The notes beneath the pieces were generated by a model, which was given only the letters and a program-made list of their open reading frames with translations, made no database searches and was not told where the DNA came from. The position numbers and the translations under genes were made by a program. Positions 35,277 through 45,731 of a stretch of 64,000 nucleotides of DNA are shown here, one piece after another. Origin of the DNA: Aselliscus stoliczkanus (lineage: Eukaryota > Chordata > Mammalia > Chiroptera > Hipposideridae); contig CM066729.1 in assembly GCA_033961575.1 (NCBI GenBank), positions 97,901,001-97,965,000 on the forward strand, in the 5' to 3' direction. The first letter of the stretch is position 1; every line of letters begins with the position of its first letter.

Positions 35277-35455
35277 TGACCCATTAGCTCAGTTGGTTAG
35301 AGCATGGTGCTGATAACAGCAAGGTTGCCAGTTTGATCCCCGCCTGGGCCACTGTGAGCTGCGCCTTCCCTAAGAGTCAACTATGCCATTGTAGCATGAA
35401 AGCAATGTGTAACCAATGGCCATGGCTATTCCCCAATTTAAAAAACAACAACAAA
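35277..35455 (+). mobile_element. tRNA-Ile-derived SINE (G)
   Basis: The first 73 bases look like a tRNA-Ile gene: A box TAGCTCAGTTGG, the loop text GTGCTGATAACA with a GAT anticodon position, B box AGTTTGATCCC, and a 3' GGGCCA. A tRNA-unrelated body with GTGAGCTGCGCC follows, then an A-rich tail. It is a SINE and not a tRNA gene, because the acceptor stem does not pair well and a tail is attached. GCACACA-like flanks may be the target duplication. Confidence 0.8.
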
Positions 35456-35484
35456 AAAAACGCACACAAAATACTCAAGTTCCT

Positions 35485-36480
35485 TCACCCTCGGCACCCA
35501 CAGTCACGTTCCCAGCAGAACTGAGGGAACACTCCAAGGTGGCTGCGGGCACTTAGGCCTGTCACCACAGCTTGGCTTCCAAGGTGCTGACTGACTGCTT
35601 CTACTTCCACTGGGGTTAGGGACATGGCCACCTGTAGCCCAGAACCTTGGGATCCTGGCCCAGATCCTGGGGTCCTGGGTTGCCATTGTGGTGGCAGGAT
35701 CATGGCTTCCACAAACTGTTACTGGCAGCTTCAGCCTCTACGGGGACTGTGGGAAGTCAGTGCTTCACAGTGGCATGGTGAATGAATGATGTACCCTAGG
35801 AACATTTGGTTGTGACACTTTAGGGGCCTGGATCACCTCTGCCTCACACCCTGCAGAGCCCTGGCCTCCTAAACACCAAAGTTCAGTCCGTGACCTAAAT
35901 GTCAGCTTAGAGTCTGGAAGGCCTTTGCAATTCAGTCAAGACATATCCACGCTCTCTGTGTGGACAGTCATCACAGCCTAACACTCCCCAACTGCTTCTT
36001 TACCTCATGAAACTAGATTGAGGGAACAGAGACAGAAAATAATACTCAACATGATGCAGTTGGACTTGTACTCAGACTCACCTGTTCTGGTTGCAAACTG
36101 TAATGGTTGAAGTGGTTTTAGGTGGAAGTTGTGTGCGCAGCTTTTGCATAGCTGCATTTTGATTGAGCCATGGGTTTCATTTCCTCTAATGCTGAATCAC
36201 TCAAGACTTTGGGATGTGATCTGAAAAAGTTTCAAGAGCAGACAGCCACACCCCTGTAGGTCTGAGATGTCCACTCTGGACTCCTCTATCTTTTTATCAC
36301 ACGTACCAGCTCCCAGTTCATAGTTCCAGTAGGAACCATAGTAGTTGGAACTATGATCATTGAAACTATGTCTGTCGGAACTCTTGAGGTTGGAATTCTC
36401 AGCATGATTTTTGCTGACTATGTTTTAGGACCTGTAGAACAATGTTGAAAGGGAACAGTGATTACCAAGCTTCCCCATCT
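35485..36480. other. Unassigned GC-richer segment
   Basis: Clearly less AT-rich than the neighbourhood at 35485-35960, with no clear repeat identity. The overlapping minus-strand frames of 75 and 60 codons (35485-35712) lack recognisable domains. It also contains a small cluster of GGAACTATG-type words at 36319-36370. Confidence 0.4.
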
Positions 36481-36735
36481 TATTCATGTTTCAAAAAGGA
36501 CTGACTCTAATATTTCCCAATTAAATAATAACATTTGCTCTAAAATTTTAATATATACACTCTCCTTAATTTTCTGAGTATTTTTTTTATGAGTGAGTTT
36601 TGAATTGTATGAAATGATTTTCCTGGATCTGTTGAACATGTTATCTGTGTTTTCTCATAGTGAATTGACATATACATTTTCTGTGAAACCAACCTTGAAT
36701 TTTTGAGTTATTAGCAATTTGACATGATCCCTTAT
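36480..36735 (-). repeat. L1 ORF2 fragment, antisense
   Basis: 'tttttttatgagtgagtttt', 'cctggatctgttgaacatg' and 'gtgaaaccaaccttgaattt' follow the reverse complement of the L1 reverse transcriptase region. Confidence 0.65.
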
Positions 36736-37560
36736 ATAATTACAAATTAGAAATAACTTCTTTCCTCACTTCTGTCCTCAGGAATAAAGGCCAAAAAGAT
36801 CATAAAACCACATTTTCCCACCATCCGATAAAGAGTAGAAAAGGTCCGTCAGGAGTGGAATATAGCCGTACCTGAAATAACCTGTACCCTATTTTAAATA
36901 TTTGCCTCAGAATATTTAAACACTTGTAATTTGGAAGAAAAAAAAAAGGAAAGAAAAAAAGATATACACTGAACAGCCTGGCAAACTAATGGGTCTAGGA
37001 TTTGGAAGGAATAGAATATCTACCTAAATATGAATGAATGAATGAATGAATGCTCTGGATCCAGCCTAACAGAGCAACACTGATATAGTTAATAAATTAG
37101 AGCTTAGATCTGGGACCTAAATAAGCTTTGCCTGTAGTGGACATTCAATAAATAATAACTGATAACTATGAAAGAAGTGAAAGCAAAAATGAATGTCTGT
37201 GGATTTAGGCCAGTGCTGCAGGGAGGCAGCATAGAGCAGAGATTAAGAATGGGCTCTAGAGTGAGACTGCCTGTTCCTCCACTTATGAAACCTTGAAAAT
37301 GAAGGCATAGGTATACATGGCATAATATAAACTTTCTGTTTTATTTAACATGATTGACAAAAATATATATTGGTTAAATGGAATTTTTCTAAGGATGCTC
37401 TTTAACTGATTCTGATTAACTAAGAGTCCGATATACCAATGTTTTTGAGTAAAACTAAACTAACTTTAAGTTAGAGTCATGTATGTTCATTTCTTGCCCA
37501 GGTGAATAAGCATATATCCATATTTATATCTTTATTTTTTATGCTCCTTTACCTTCCCCC
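36736..37560. other. Non-coding stretch with small repeats
   Basis: Contains (TGAA)n at about 37029-37051 and a MIR-like fragment at 37215-37305 ('gattaagaatgggctctaga'). No gene was seen. Confidence 0.5.
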
Positions 37561-38181
37561 CCTTTTAAAAATTTTCAATTAGAGCTGACATTCAATATTA
37601 TTTTATATTAATTTCAGGTATATAGCATAATAGTTAGATATTTGTATAATTTAAGAAGTGATCCCCTTGACGAGTCTAGTACCTACCTGACACTATGCAT
37701 AGTTATTACCATATTATTGACTATATTCCCTATGCTTTTCTATATATCCCCAAGGCTATTTTGTAACAACTAACTTTTACTTCTTAATGCCTTCACCATT
37801 TTCACCCTGCATCCCAACCCCCCTGCAGTCTATCATCCCAATAAATCTAATACCCATCTGACACCATACAAAGTTATTACAGTATTATTGACTGTATTTC
37901 TTATGCTATTCCCTACATCCCATGACTACTGTGTAACAGCCGATTTGTACTTCTTAATGTTTCCTCCTTTTCACCACCCTCAACCACCACCTCCCATCCA
38001 TCAACCATCAAAATGTTCTCTGTATCTTATAAGTGAAATCAATGACATTTTTTTTTCTCTGTCTGACTACTACACTCAGCACATACCCTCCATGTCTATC
38101 TGTGTTGTCGCAGGTGGCAAGATTTAATTCTTTCTAATGGCTGAATAATGTTCCATTGTATATATGTACCACTTCTTCTTT

Positions 38182-38648
38182 CTTTCTTTCTTTGTTTTTC
38201 TTTTAAAGATTTTTTTGGGGAATTGGGGGAGGGGAACAGCATTGGGGAATCTGGGAAGGGAAACAGACAAGTTGTTGTCCATTTTGTTCTTCAGTCTCAT
38301 TGTGGAGGACATTGCTTCACTGGCCCATGTTGGTATTGTCATTGCACTCTTCTTGGGTGAGGCAGATCGGTTGCGGGCCTCTGGACAGCCACTCACAGCA
38401 GCTCTTGGCAGCTCACACCGGCTGCCAGCTGCTTACTGTAGCCTGTGGCAGCCCACTGCAGCAGGGGCTGCAGCTATGTCGACCCAGGGACTCACAGCAG
38501 CCCAGCTGCAGGTGGAGCTGTTGTTCACCATCTTAGCTGTAGAGGGCAGTGTCACTGGCCCTCATATGTGGGATCCAAACCGGAGCCCTGCTGCTCAGAG
38601 CTGGCGTCCCAAGCCAGCTCTTAAGTAACATGCCTCTTGGCTGGCCCT
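38182..38648 (-). mobile_element. Composite tRNA-derived SINE (H)
   Basis: A 16-bp duplication, GTACCACTTCTTCTTT and GTACCACCTCTTCTTT, flanks it (38166-38181 and 38649-38664). Head, middle and tail modules are all present. The CCCCAATAAA of the tail is mutated, and the tail piece 'gggaatt..gggga' is doubled. A 154-codon plus-strand frame crosses it by chance. Confidence 0.92.
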
Positions 38649-39023
38649 GTACCACCTCTTCTTTATCCATTCATCCATTCAGGGACGCCCAGGTTACCAT
38701 CATATCTTGGCCGCTGTAAATGATGCTGCAATAAACAAAAGGATGCACATGTCCCCTCAAAGAAGGGTTTTGGGTTCCTTCAGATAAATACCCAGAAGTG
38801 GGATTACTAGATCCTTTTTTGTCTCCTGTTATACCTTTTGTTTTAAAGTCTATTTTGTGTAAGTAATGCTACCCTAGCTTTTTTTTTTCCTTTCATTTTT
38901 ATGAAATATCTTTTTCTATCCTTTTACTTTTAGTCTGTATGTTTGTTTCAATCTGAAGTGAGTCTCTTGTATACAGCATGTGTATGGATCTTGTTTCTAA
39001 TCCATTCAGCCACCCTATCTTTT

Positions 39024-39142
39024 TTTTTTTTTTTTAATTTTTATTTTTGAGGGCAGTGTCACTGGCCCTCATATGTGGGACCCGAACCGGGGCCAGTGGC
39101 ATCCCTAGCCAGCTCTTAACCACCTCGCCACTCGGCCGGCCC
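39024..39142 (-). mobile_element. Short tRNA-derived SINE (I)
   Basis: Flanked by CCACCCTATCTTTT and CCATCCTATCTTTT (39010-39023 and 39143-39156). The minus strand starts GGGGGCCGGCCGAGTGGCGA and ends GACACTGCCCTC plus a tail. It is inserted in the antisense L1. Confidence 0.92.
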
Positions 39143-39260
39143 CCATCCTATCTTTTGATTGGAGCATTTAATCCATTTACATTGAAAGTAATTGTTGATA
39201 GATATATAGTTATTACCAGTTGATATATAGTTATTACCAGTTAATGTTCATATTTTTAAT

Positions 39261-40790
39261 TTTTTATTTCACCTTGAAAAAGTCCCTTTAACATTTGTTC
39301 TGTTCTTTCATTTGGGACATGTTTCTTTATCTCTCCACTTTGGCTCCCTCTCTGTGTTTATTTCTGTGGATTAGATAGGGCTGCTATGGCTCCCAGTCTT
39401 AGTAGTGGGCCTTATGTAGTAGGTGTCCTGTGGGACCCAGTGGTGCAGTCTCCCTGGTCACCCAAGCCAGGTGCTTCAGGTATGTCCCTTATGTGTGTTG
39501 TGTGTCCCCTCCTGTTGTAGTTGAGCCTTGGTTGCTGTTTGCACATCAGTGAAAGGGATTGATTCTCTGGCTGATTTGTTGTGAGGACTGGCCATGACTA
39601 CAGTGGAGGAGTTGTGGTGCAGGAGCTGACCCTATGGAGCAGGATTCACTTTAGCAGGGCTCTGGTGTCTGTCCAGTGTACCCTCTGGGTGTGTTTTCTC
39701 TGGGGGTGGCTGGGTGATGCTCTGGCTATGTCTGAAGCTGGCCACTGGACATGCCATCTCTGGGGCCTCTTGTAAGGGGCCTCAGTGTATGTCAAGTTCG
39801 GCTGCAACCTGTGCCCTGCCTGGGGCCACCTGGCCTGAGCCACAAAGCAATCTTCAGATGGCCAATGCCCAGGCTGGGCTCGAAGCTGCCTCAAGAAGAC
39901 AAGGTGTGAAACGAGGCTTGCTGTGGTTATTGTTGGACTGAGGGCTGCTCAATCAGAGGTACGGGACATGCTGAAGCCTGATTCTGCTTGGTTTTTGTAA
40001 ACTTTTAAGGAAAATCTGTAGTATGAGCCAAAGCAAACCATTTGTAAGGAAAAGCCACTGGAGGTGGCTTGAGTGTGCCCAAAAGCTGGGTGGGGCAGGG
40101 TCTCAGAATCACTAGGGCATGGTGAACAAATGGTGTCAGCCAGGCTGATGGAGACTCGGATATGGCAGCCACCTGCATCTACATGCCAGCATGGGGGAGG
40201 GCTCAACAAAGAAACAATGGCTTCCTCTTGCTCTTCTGTCCAGGAGGAAGCTGCCCCTCCAGTCCTTGCACAGAAGCCACACAATTTAGTTCCTCCCCAT
40301 GTGTCCCTGGAACCTTTTGAGCTGCTGCCCGAGCACTGGAGCTCAGAGCAAATGCATCCATCAGGGAGTAAGTGTGTGCACAGTCGTTTTAAGAGTATCA
40401 CCTGGGACCCCAGCTGCCCTCATCTCACTCAGTCATAATCTCCATTGGTTTTCAGGGCAAGAAGTTGTGGGGACTTCTCAACACTGAAACTGTTGGTTGG
40501 GCTGCCTAGTGTGGCACTGGGAACCCTTGTTCCTTCAGTTGGGAGACCTTCGCAGCCCAGATATTGCTCCCAATTTTTAATAGTCACATGTAGGTGTGAG
40601 ACCAGGGTGTTCTGTATCTCCGCCCCTCCTACCAATCTCGAGGTGGTTTCTTCTGTATGTCCTTAGTTGTAGGGGTTTCGGTCAGCTAGACTTCTGTTGA
40701 TTTTCAGTGATGGTTGTTTTGTAATTTAGTTGTAATTTTGATGTGGTCATGAGAGGATGCAAGCACAGTGTTTACCTGTCTATTTATATC
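39261..40790 (-). repeat. GC-richer segment, probably the 5' part of the same L1
   Basis: Follows the antisense L1 without a visible break and ends with text typical of L1 5' ends as I recall them ('ttagttgtaattttgatgtg', 'gcaagcacagtgtttacctg'). Overlapping open frames on both strands (150 codons minus, 121 codons plus near 40000-40440) follow from the composition. If the reading is right, most of ORF1 and ORF2 is absent between 5' and 3' regions. Confidence 0.45.
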
Positions 40791-40965
40791 TTTATGCATA
40801 TATTTACCCCTTGAAAAAAAAAACAGAAAAATCCAGAAATAATTTTAAATTTGACAGATGTTTTACAAACATGAGGTTTTAGCTCACGCAAAATGTCAAT
40901 TTCAAATTTTATGACTTTGGAGATTTTTCTGCATTCATTTTTTAAAATTTTTAAATCAAAGTGGT

Positions 40966-40967
<2 letters not shown>

Positions 40968-41016
<49 letters not shown>

Positions 41017-41020
41017 TGTG
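40968..41020. repeat. (GT)n microsatellite
   Basis: Almost perfect GT units for about 50 bp. Confidence 0.95.
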
Positions 41021-41653
41021 CACCCACATGCATGTGTGTTTAAAACTTCTTGATGAATAATATTTGGTAAAAAACTACTTGCGTTCTGATTATTTGAAAT
41101 TTGGTTAAATTTTGGTTTTATCTTTCCAAAGATTAGATCATATAATGTATGACAAAATGGCTGTGTTTTAGTTTTGTTAAAGAATTTGGAACAGTTTATA
41201 GTTAATATTTTTCTAAGACAAAGAAATATTTTTACTGAAACTCTTTTATCAATTTCTCTAAAACTACCAAAATATGTAAAAATATTTTTAGACATTGGAC
41301 ATAAGCTGTTAATATTTTATTCTTGTCAGTTTTTAAATTCTACTATGTGACTAATTGCAATAATGCAATTAAAAATAATTAATAAGGTCATGATTTAATT
41401 TATTTATTTTAGTTTATTCCAATGGCTGAGACAGAGTGAGTAAATTGGAAGCATACTAAAAGAAGTAAGAGAGATAATGGGACAAGGAAATGGTAAGGAC
41501 AGAATTTTGTAGGTCATTATAACAATTTGGCTTTTACTCTGATATGGGAGAATTTAAGAGTTCTTGAGTCAGGGAAGAGAGTGAGAGAATCATGATTTGG
41601 TAGGAGGGTTAGAAGGGGGTTCGAGCAGAAACTGAGATGGGACAAGTTAAGGT
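41021..41653. other. Non-coding stretch, the later part an old repeat
   Basis: 41021-41400 is AT-rich and unassigned. 41420-41653 ('attttgtaggtcattataac', 'ggcttttactctgatatggg') resembles the unnamed old repeat at 29870-30610. Confidence 0.45.
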
Positions 41654-41670
41654 TAGAAAACCCATTCTTG

Positions 41671-42389
41671 TTTTTTTTTTAAGATTTTATTGGGGAATTG
41701 GGGAAGGGGAACAGTGTTGGGAAATTGGAGAAGGGGACCAACCAAGTTGTTGTTCTTCAATGTTCTTTGTGGAGGGCACCAGTCGCCATCTGGCTTCCTT
41801 TCCACAGCTCGTGGCCTCTAAACTCAAGGTGCTGTGTTAATCTTAGTTGCGGGTGGGTGTAGCACCAGTCGCCATCTGGCTTCCTTTCCACAGCTCGTGG
41901 CCTCTAAGCTCAAGGTGCTGTGTTCAATCTTAGTTGCGGGTGGGCGTAGCCCACCATCCCATGAGGGACTCAAACCAGCAGCCTTGTTGTTAAGAGCACA
42001 CACCCTATCTACTGAGCCATCCGGGCGACAGCTCAGCTCAAGGTGCTGAGTTCAGTTTTGTTGTGGGTGGGCATAGCCACCATCCCACGAGGGAGTCAAA
42101 CCCGGCAGCCTTGTTGTTAAGAGCACACCCTATCCACTGAGCCATCTGGGCGACAGCTCAGCTCAAGGTATTGAGTTCAGTCTTAGTTGCTGGTGGGCGT
42201 AGCCCACCATCAAACAGGCAGTCTCATTGTTATACCAGCTGAGCCATCCTGCCACCTTTTGGCAGCTCAGCGACATCTCAGCTCAGGTGCAGCATCACTG
42301 GCCCATGTGGGAATTGAACCGGCAGCCCTGTTGCTCAGAGCTCATACTCTAAGCCAACTCTTAACCAACTGAGCCACTCAGCCGGCCCC
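41671..42389 (-). mobile_element. 719-bp modular SINE (J) with internal tandem duplications
   Basis: A perfect 17-bp duplication, TAGAAAACCCATTCTTG, flanks it (41654-41670 and 42390-42406), so all 719 bp inserted or grew as one unit. The minus strand has a head GGGGCCGGCTGAGTGGCTCA, a second tRNA-like piece, then repeated modules, and a tail with CCCCAATAAAATCTT. An 86-bp unit is doubled (41777-41862 and 41863-41949), and a module with a period of about 126 bp is doubled (from about 41953 and 42079). Confidence 0.93.
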
Positions 42390-42406
42390 TAGAAAACCCA
42401 TTCTTG

Positions 42407-45072
42407 ATTTTGCAGAATTCTCAGAATCAGGGAGTGTAGATACATAAGCCTTTGCATAACACAATCTATGCTGGTGTTGTAAAGGTACCGAAGAGCGTTC
42501 AATTCCAAGCATATTATTAAATGACTTCTAAAAGTCAGGTACCTTGTAGGGACAGAGAATGTCATCATATTAACAGTTTGTATATTAAGGAGCTATTTAA
42601 TCCCAGGGGCAATGCACTCTGCTTTCACAAAGGTAAGGGCTACATTCCATGTGAGCACATCAAAATGAGATTTTCCTTACATTAGAGACAATGATGGGCA
42701 GGTAGATGCTGTGAGAAAAGGAATTAGGAGAAATTTATAGGTGGGAAAAAAAAGATCAAATTTGTGACCAATAGGACATATAGTAGGTAACAGGTTAAGA
42801 CTTTGGGATGTAGGAAATAATATACTAGCACTTAAACTGCTAGTGATAGTTTAAGAACTGAAATAAGCTCAGTTGGCGTGGGATATGCAGTGGCAGGGGA
42901 GGTAAAGTGTGGCAACAGTTGAAGTGGAGAGGTGAGCAGGAAAACAGCAAGGTCGTAAAAGTGCTCATCAAACAAGAACATGCATTCTATTCACAGGGCA
43001 ACTGAGAGATCTTGTAGGGTTTAGCTGTTTCCAGAGCCTGGGAAGAACAGCTACTGTGTCAAAAGATCAGAGTAGATACATAGAGAGTCTTGTAAGGTAC
43101 TTACTTTGCTTTGTTAGTTGGCTCTTATATCATGGAAATACTTCCAAGTAGTAAACGTTTTCCAATTAAGGAGAGAATTATAGAAAATTCCATTAGGGCT
43201 TTAAAACTTTCTTGTCTCTAATTACACTAGAATGTGCAGACTTTTTGAACTTGAACCAACTTTAGTTGAATTTGTTAATGATGCTTTATTACATTTGTTT
43301 TAGAAACAAAACTGAAATCCAAATCATTTTGGCACTTCAAGCAGCTGCCTGAGTAATTTCATAAAGTAATAAGCTTTAGGGCTTCCATTTGAATCCCATT
43401 AAGGATTTCTATATAATCTTGAAAGATACTAATAATCTGTATGGACTGAGAATGATCCTTAAAAACGTATCCTCAGTATTACCAGCCAGAAAGTATAATG
43501 TCCTATGCAATACACTGCCCAGTTACAGAGGATAACTGAGTAGGGGCAAACACATTTGGCCTCTTTGGAAAGAATCAGCTGCATTTGTTGTTTCCTCCCA
43601 CTTTTGCTAGGAAATACTGATTAATACATAATTGGGAAAATGACTAAGTTTAAAAAAAGGCTTTAATTTTTAAAATATTGTTTGTTTTCTTTCAGAGGTT
43701 AAAACATGTTCACTGTTTTAGTAAAAATCAATAAGATATATTTACATCTAAAAAAAGATGATCTCAATATCTTTGGGGTAGCCAGAATGGATTGTAAGGT
43801 TGGGAAAGGGGGAATCAAAGTGAATTGAATCTGATATTTGAAAGTTTACAAGGCGATGGCCTCTCTGTCACGTAAATCAGCACCAGAGTAAATTTATCAA
43901 TCTCTACATCAATATAAGCAGGTTTAGAAGTATTTCAGTCAAGATTTGTTTCATTAGTCTTTAAAATAAAACCCATGCTGTATTATTTAATATATGTTTA
44001 CTCATCAACAGTATATTTCATTTTTACTTTAGCAATTCCTTGGCTGGATAACCCCTACAGTCCAATGTAAAAAACAGAAACAAAAAAAGGGCACCTTTTA
44101 CAGTTTCTAAAGGCATTCAGAGAAAGGGGGGGGAAAAAAGCACAAGTGCTGGCATTCACTTTCCCATGAATACAGTAAATTGGTGCAATATCTATTCCAA
44201 AGGAAAAGCTTCCTTTCTCTGTGTGTAAAAAAGAAATGAATGCTGCAGTTGTTGGACAAGGGATAACAGTTGATTTGGAATGAACCAGCCAAAAATGTCC
44301 CAAACAAATTAATAGCATAGAAACATCTGCTGCTGTTTTATTAGAGTTTCACATAAAAACCTAGTTTGCAAGCTGGCGTTTGGAAAGCTTTTCTTTTCAC
44401 TGAACTCTTAACATAGCTGCGAAAGGCAATCAAGACCATATGTCTTACATTTTTAGGTCCAAATTTTCCTGCATCTCTCTCCAACCTGAGACAGTTGCTT
44501 TGTAACATGAGTGCTGAATTATGAAACCCGTTTTTAAATCGGGATTTTTTTTAAACAATATATTTAAAGTCATTGAGGCTATGGCATTTACATTTCTCTG
44601 CTTTGGTCATTATTACAATTTAATTTAAAATCTTTGTACTTTATGTTACCCATTATTATTTCAATGATGTTGGCTTTAGCTAAGCATAACATTTAAAATA
44701 TACGTTATAGCTTTCATTTTGGATGGTTTGAACCCAATATCAATCTAGAAAAGGAGTTCTTATTTTTGCAGAGATGAAAACCATATAATAGCCTATGAAA
44801 TAAATTCTTTTGTGCAACAAATTTTTTCATTCTTGTTATAATATGTTTATCTAATATTACTTAATAAAGTCAAAACCTTCATGAAGAAAATCGACAAGTT
44901 TTGGTTTCTGCTTCATGAACGCATCATTATGCATTGCTGTTCTGTCAGTGTGTGTGACAGAGAACAGTAATGACAAATCTTGTTAATGTGCTTAAAAGGT
45001 TGTAGCACATATTTGTTGGATATTAATACTAATACAGTTCAGTTTCATTTTACAGTGTGCATGCCAGCTAAC
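42407..45072. other. Non-coding stretch; part is unique and regulatory-looking
   Basis: 42655-43050 resembles the unnamed old repeat ('aaacaggttaagactttggg'-type text). 43100-45070 is repeat-free. Its part at about 44330-44800 is dense in homeodomain-type AT words. No gene was seen; minus frames at 44055-44318 lack domains. Confidence 0.4.
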
Positions 45073-45088
45073 CAGTACCCTATTCTTT

Positions 45089-45191
45089 TTTTTTTTTTTG
45101 AGGGCAGTGTCACTGGCCCTCATATGTGGGACCAAATCAGGGTTGCTGGCTTCGCAAGCCAGCGCTTAACCACCGCGCCACTCAGCCGGCC
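45089..45191 (-). mobile_element. Short tRNA-derived SINE (K)
   Basis: Flanked by CAGTACCCTATTCTTT and CAGTACCCCATTCTTT (45073-45088 and 45192-45207). The minus strand is GGCCGGCTGAGTGGCGCGGT... to GACACTGCCCTC plus poly-A. Confidence 0.93.
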
Positions 45192-45299
45192 CAGTACCCC
45201 ATTCTTTCTTTCCTCCTCTTTCCTTCCTTTATTTTCCCCTTCCCTTTAGAACTTCAGTCTTTTGATGGTGACTAGATGGAAGAGGAGTTAAGGAGATTG

Positions 45300-45552
45300 G
45301 TGAAAAAGGGGAAGGGATTAAGAAGCATAAATTGGGAGTTACAAAATACCCATGAGGATATACAGTATGGCATAGGAAATATAGTCAATGATATTGTAAT
45401 AACTATGCATAGTGTCAGATGGGTACTAGATTTATTAAGGTAATCGCTTCATAAGTTAAATAAAGGTCTCATCACGTGATGTAGCAACATCATGTTGTAC
45501 ACCTGAAACTAATATATTGTATGTCAACTGTGATTGTAAAAAATTTTTTTTA
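45300..45552 (+). repeat. L1 LINE 3' end
   Basis: 'aatatagtcaatgatattgt', 'catagtgtcagatgggtact', 'tgttgtacacctgaaactaa', 'tattgtatgtcaactgtgat', then poly-A. It is the sense version of the antisense 3' text at 37565 and 63415. Confidence 0.9.
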
Positions 45553-45568
45553 AAAAAAAGCACTTCAG

Positions 45569-45680
45569 GGCCAGCCGAGTGGCATGGTGGTTAAGCGCTG
45601 GCTTGGGAAGCCAGCGGCCCGGGTTTGGATCCCACATATGAGGGCAAGTGACACTGCCCTCTTAAAAAAAAAAAAAAAAG
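45569..45680 (+). mobile_element. Short tRNA-derived SINE (L)
   Basis: The clearest plus-strand copy. Head GGCCAGCCGAGTGGCATGGT, a stem GCTGGCTTGGGAAGCCAGC, B box GGTTTGGATCC, link CAAGTGACACTGCCCTC, A-tail. Flanked by GCACTTCAG (45560-45568 and 45681-45689). The GGCCGAGTGG...TTAAG wording recalls a Ser/Leu-type tRNA. It lies in the A-rich end of the L1 3' tail. Confidence 0.93.
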
Positions 45681-45731
45681 GCACTTCAGTCTTTACGCAA
45701 CACAAACATACACGCACATATACAGTATGTA

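Larger units (their letters stand above)
37565..39260 (-). repeat. L1 LINE, antisense, 3' region, interrupted by two SINEs
   Basis: 3' untranslated text with tandem units (about 37636 and 37810 onward), then 'aagtgaaatcaatgaca', 'gctgaataatgttccattgt', 'tccattcatccattcaggga' and 'aaatacccagaagtgggatt' up to about 38815. Coding-region text follows: 'ttaaagtctattttgtgtaa', 'gagtctcttgtatacagcat', 'gattggagcatttaatcca'. SINEs H and I interrupt it, each with clean target duplications taken from L1 sequence. Confidence 0.85.

Noticed and set aside
35277..35349. Functional tRNA-Ile gene
   Set aside because: The acceptor stem pairs poorly, several conserved bases differ, and a SINE body and A-rich tail follow.
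38164..38628. 154-codon plus-strand frame
   Set aside because: It is SINE copy H read backwards. Related frames occur in other copies, and no gene signals are present.
39949..40438. Overlapping frames of 150 codons (-) and 121 codons (+)
   Set aside because: Both lie in the probable L1 5' region, overlap each other and have no recognisable domain.
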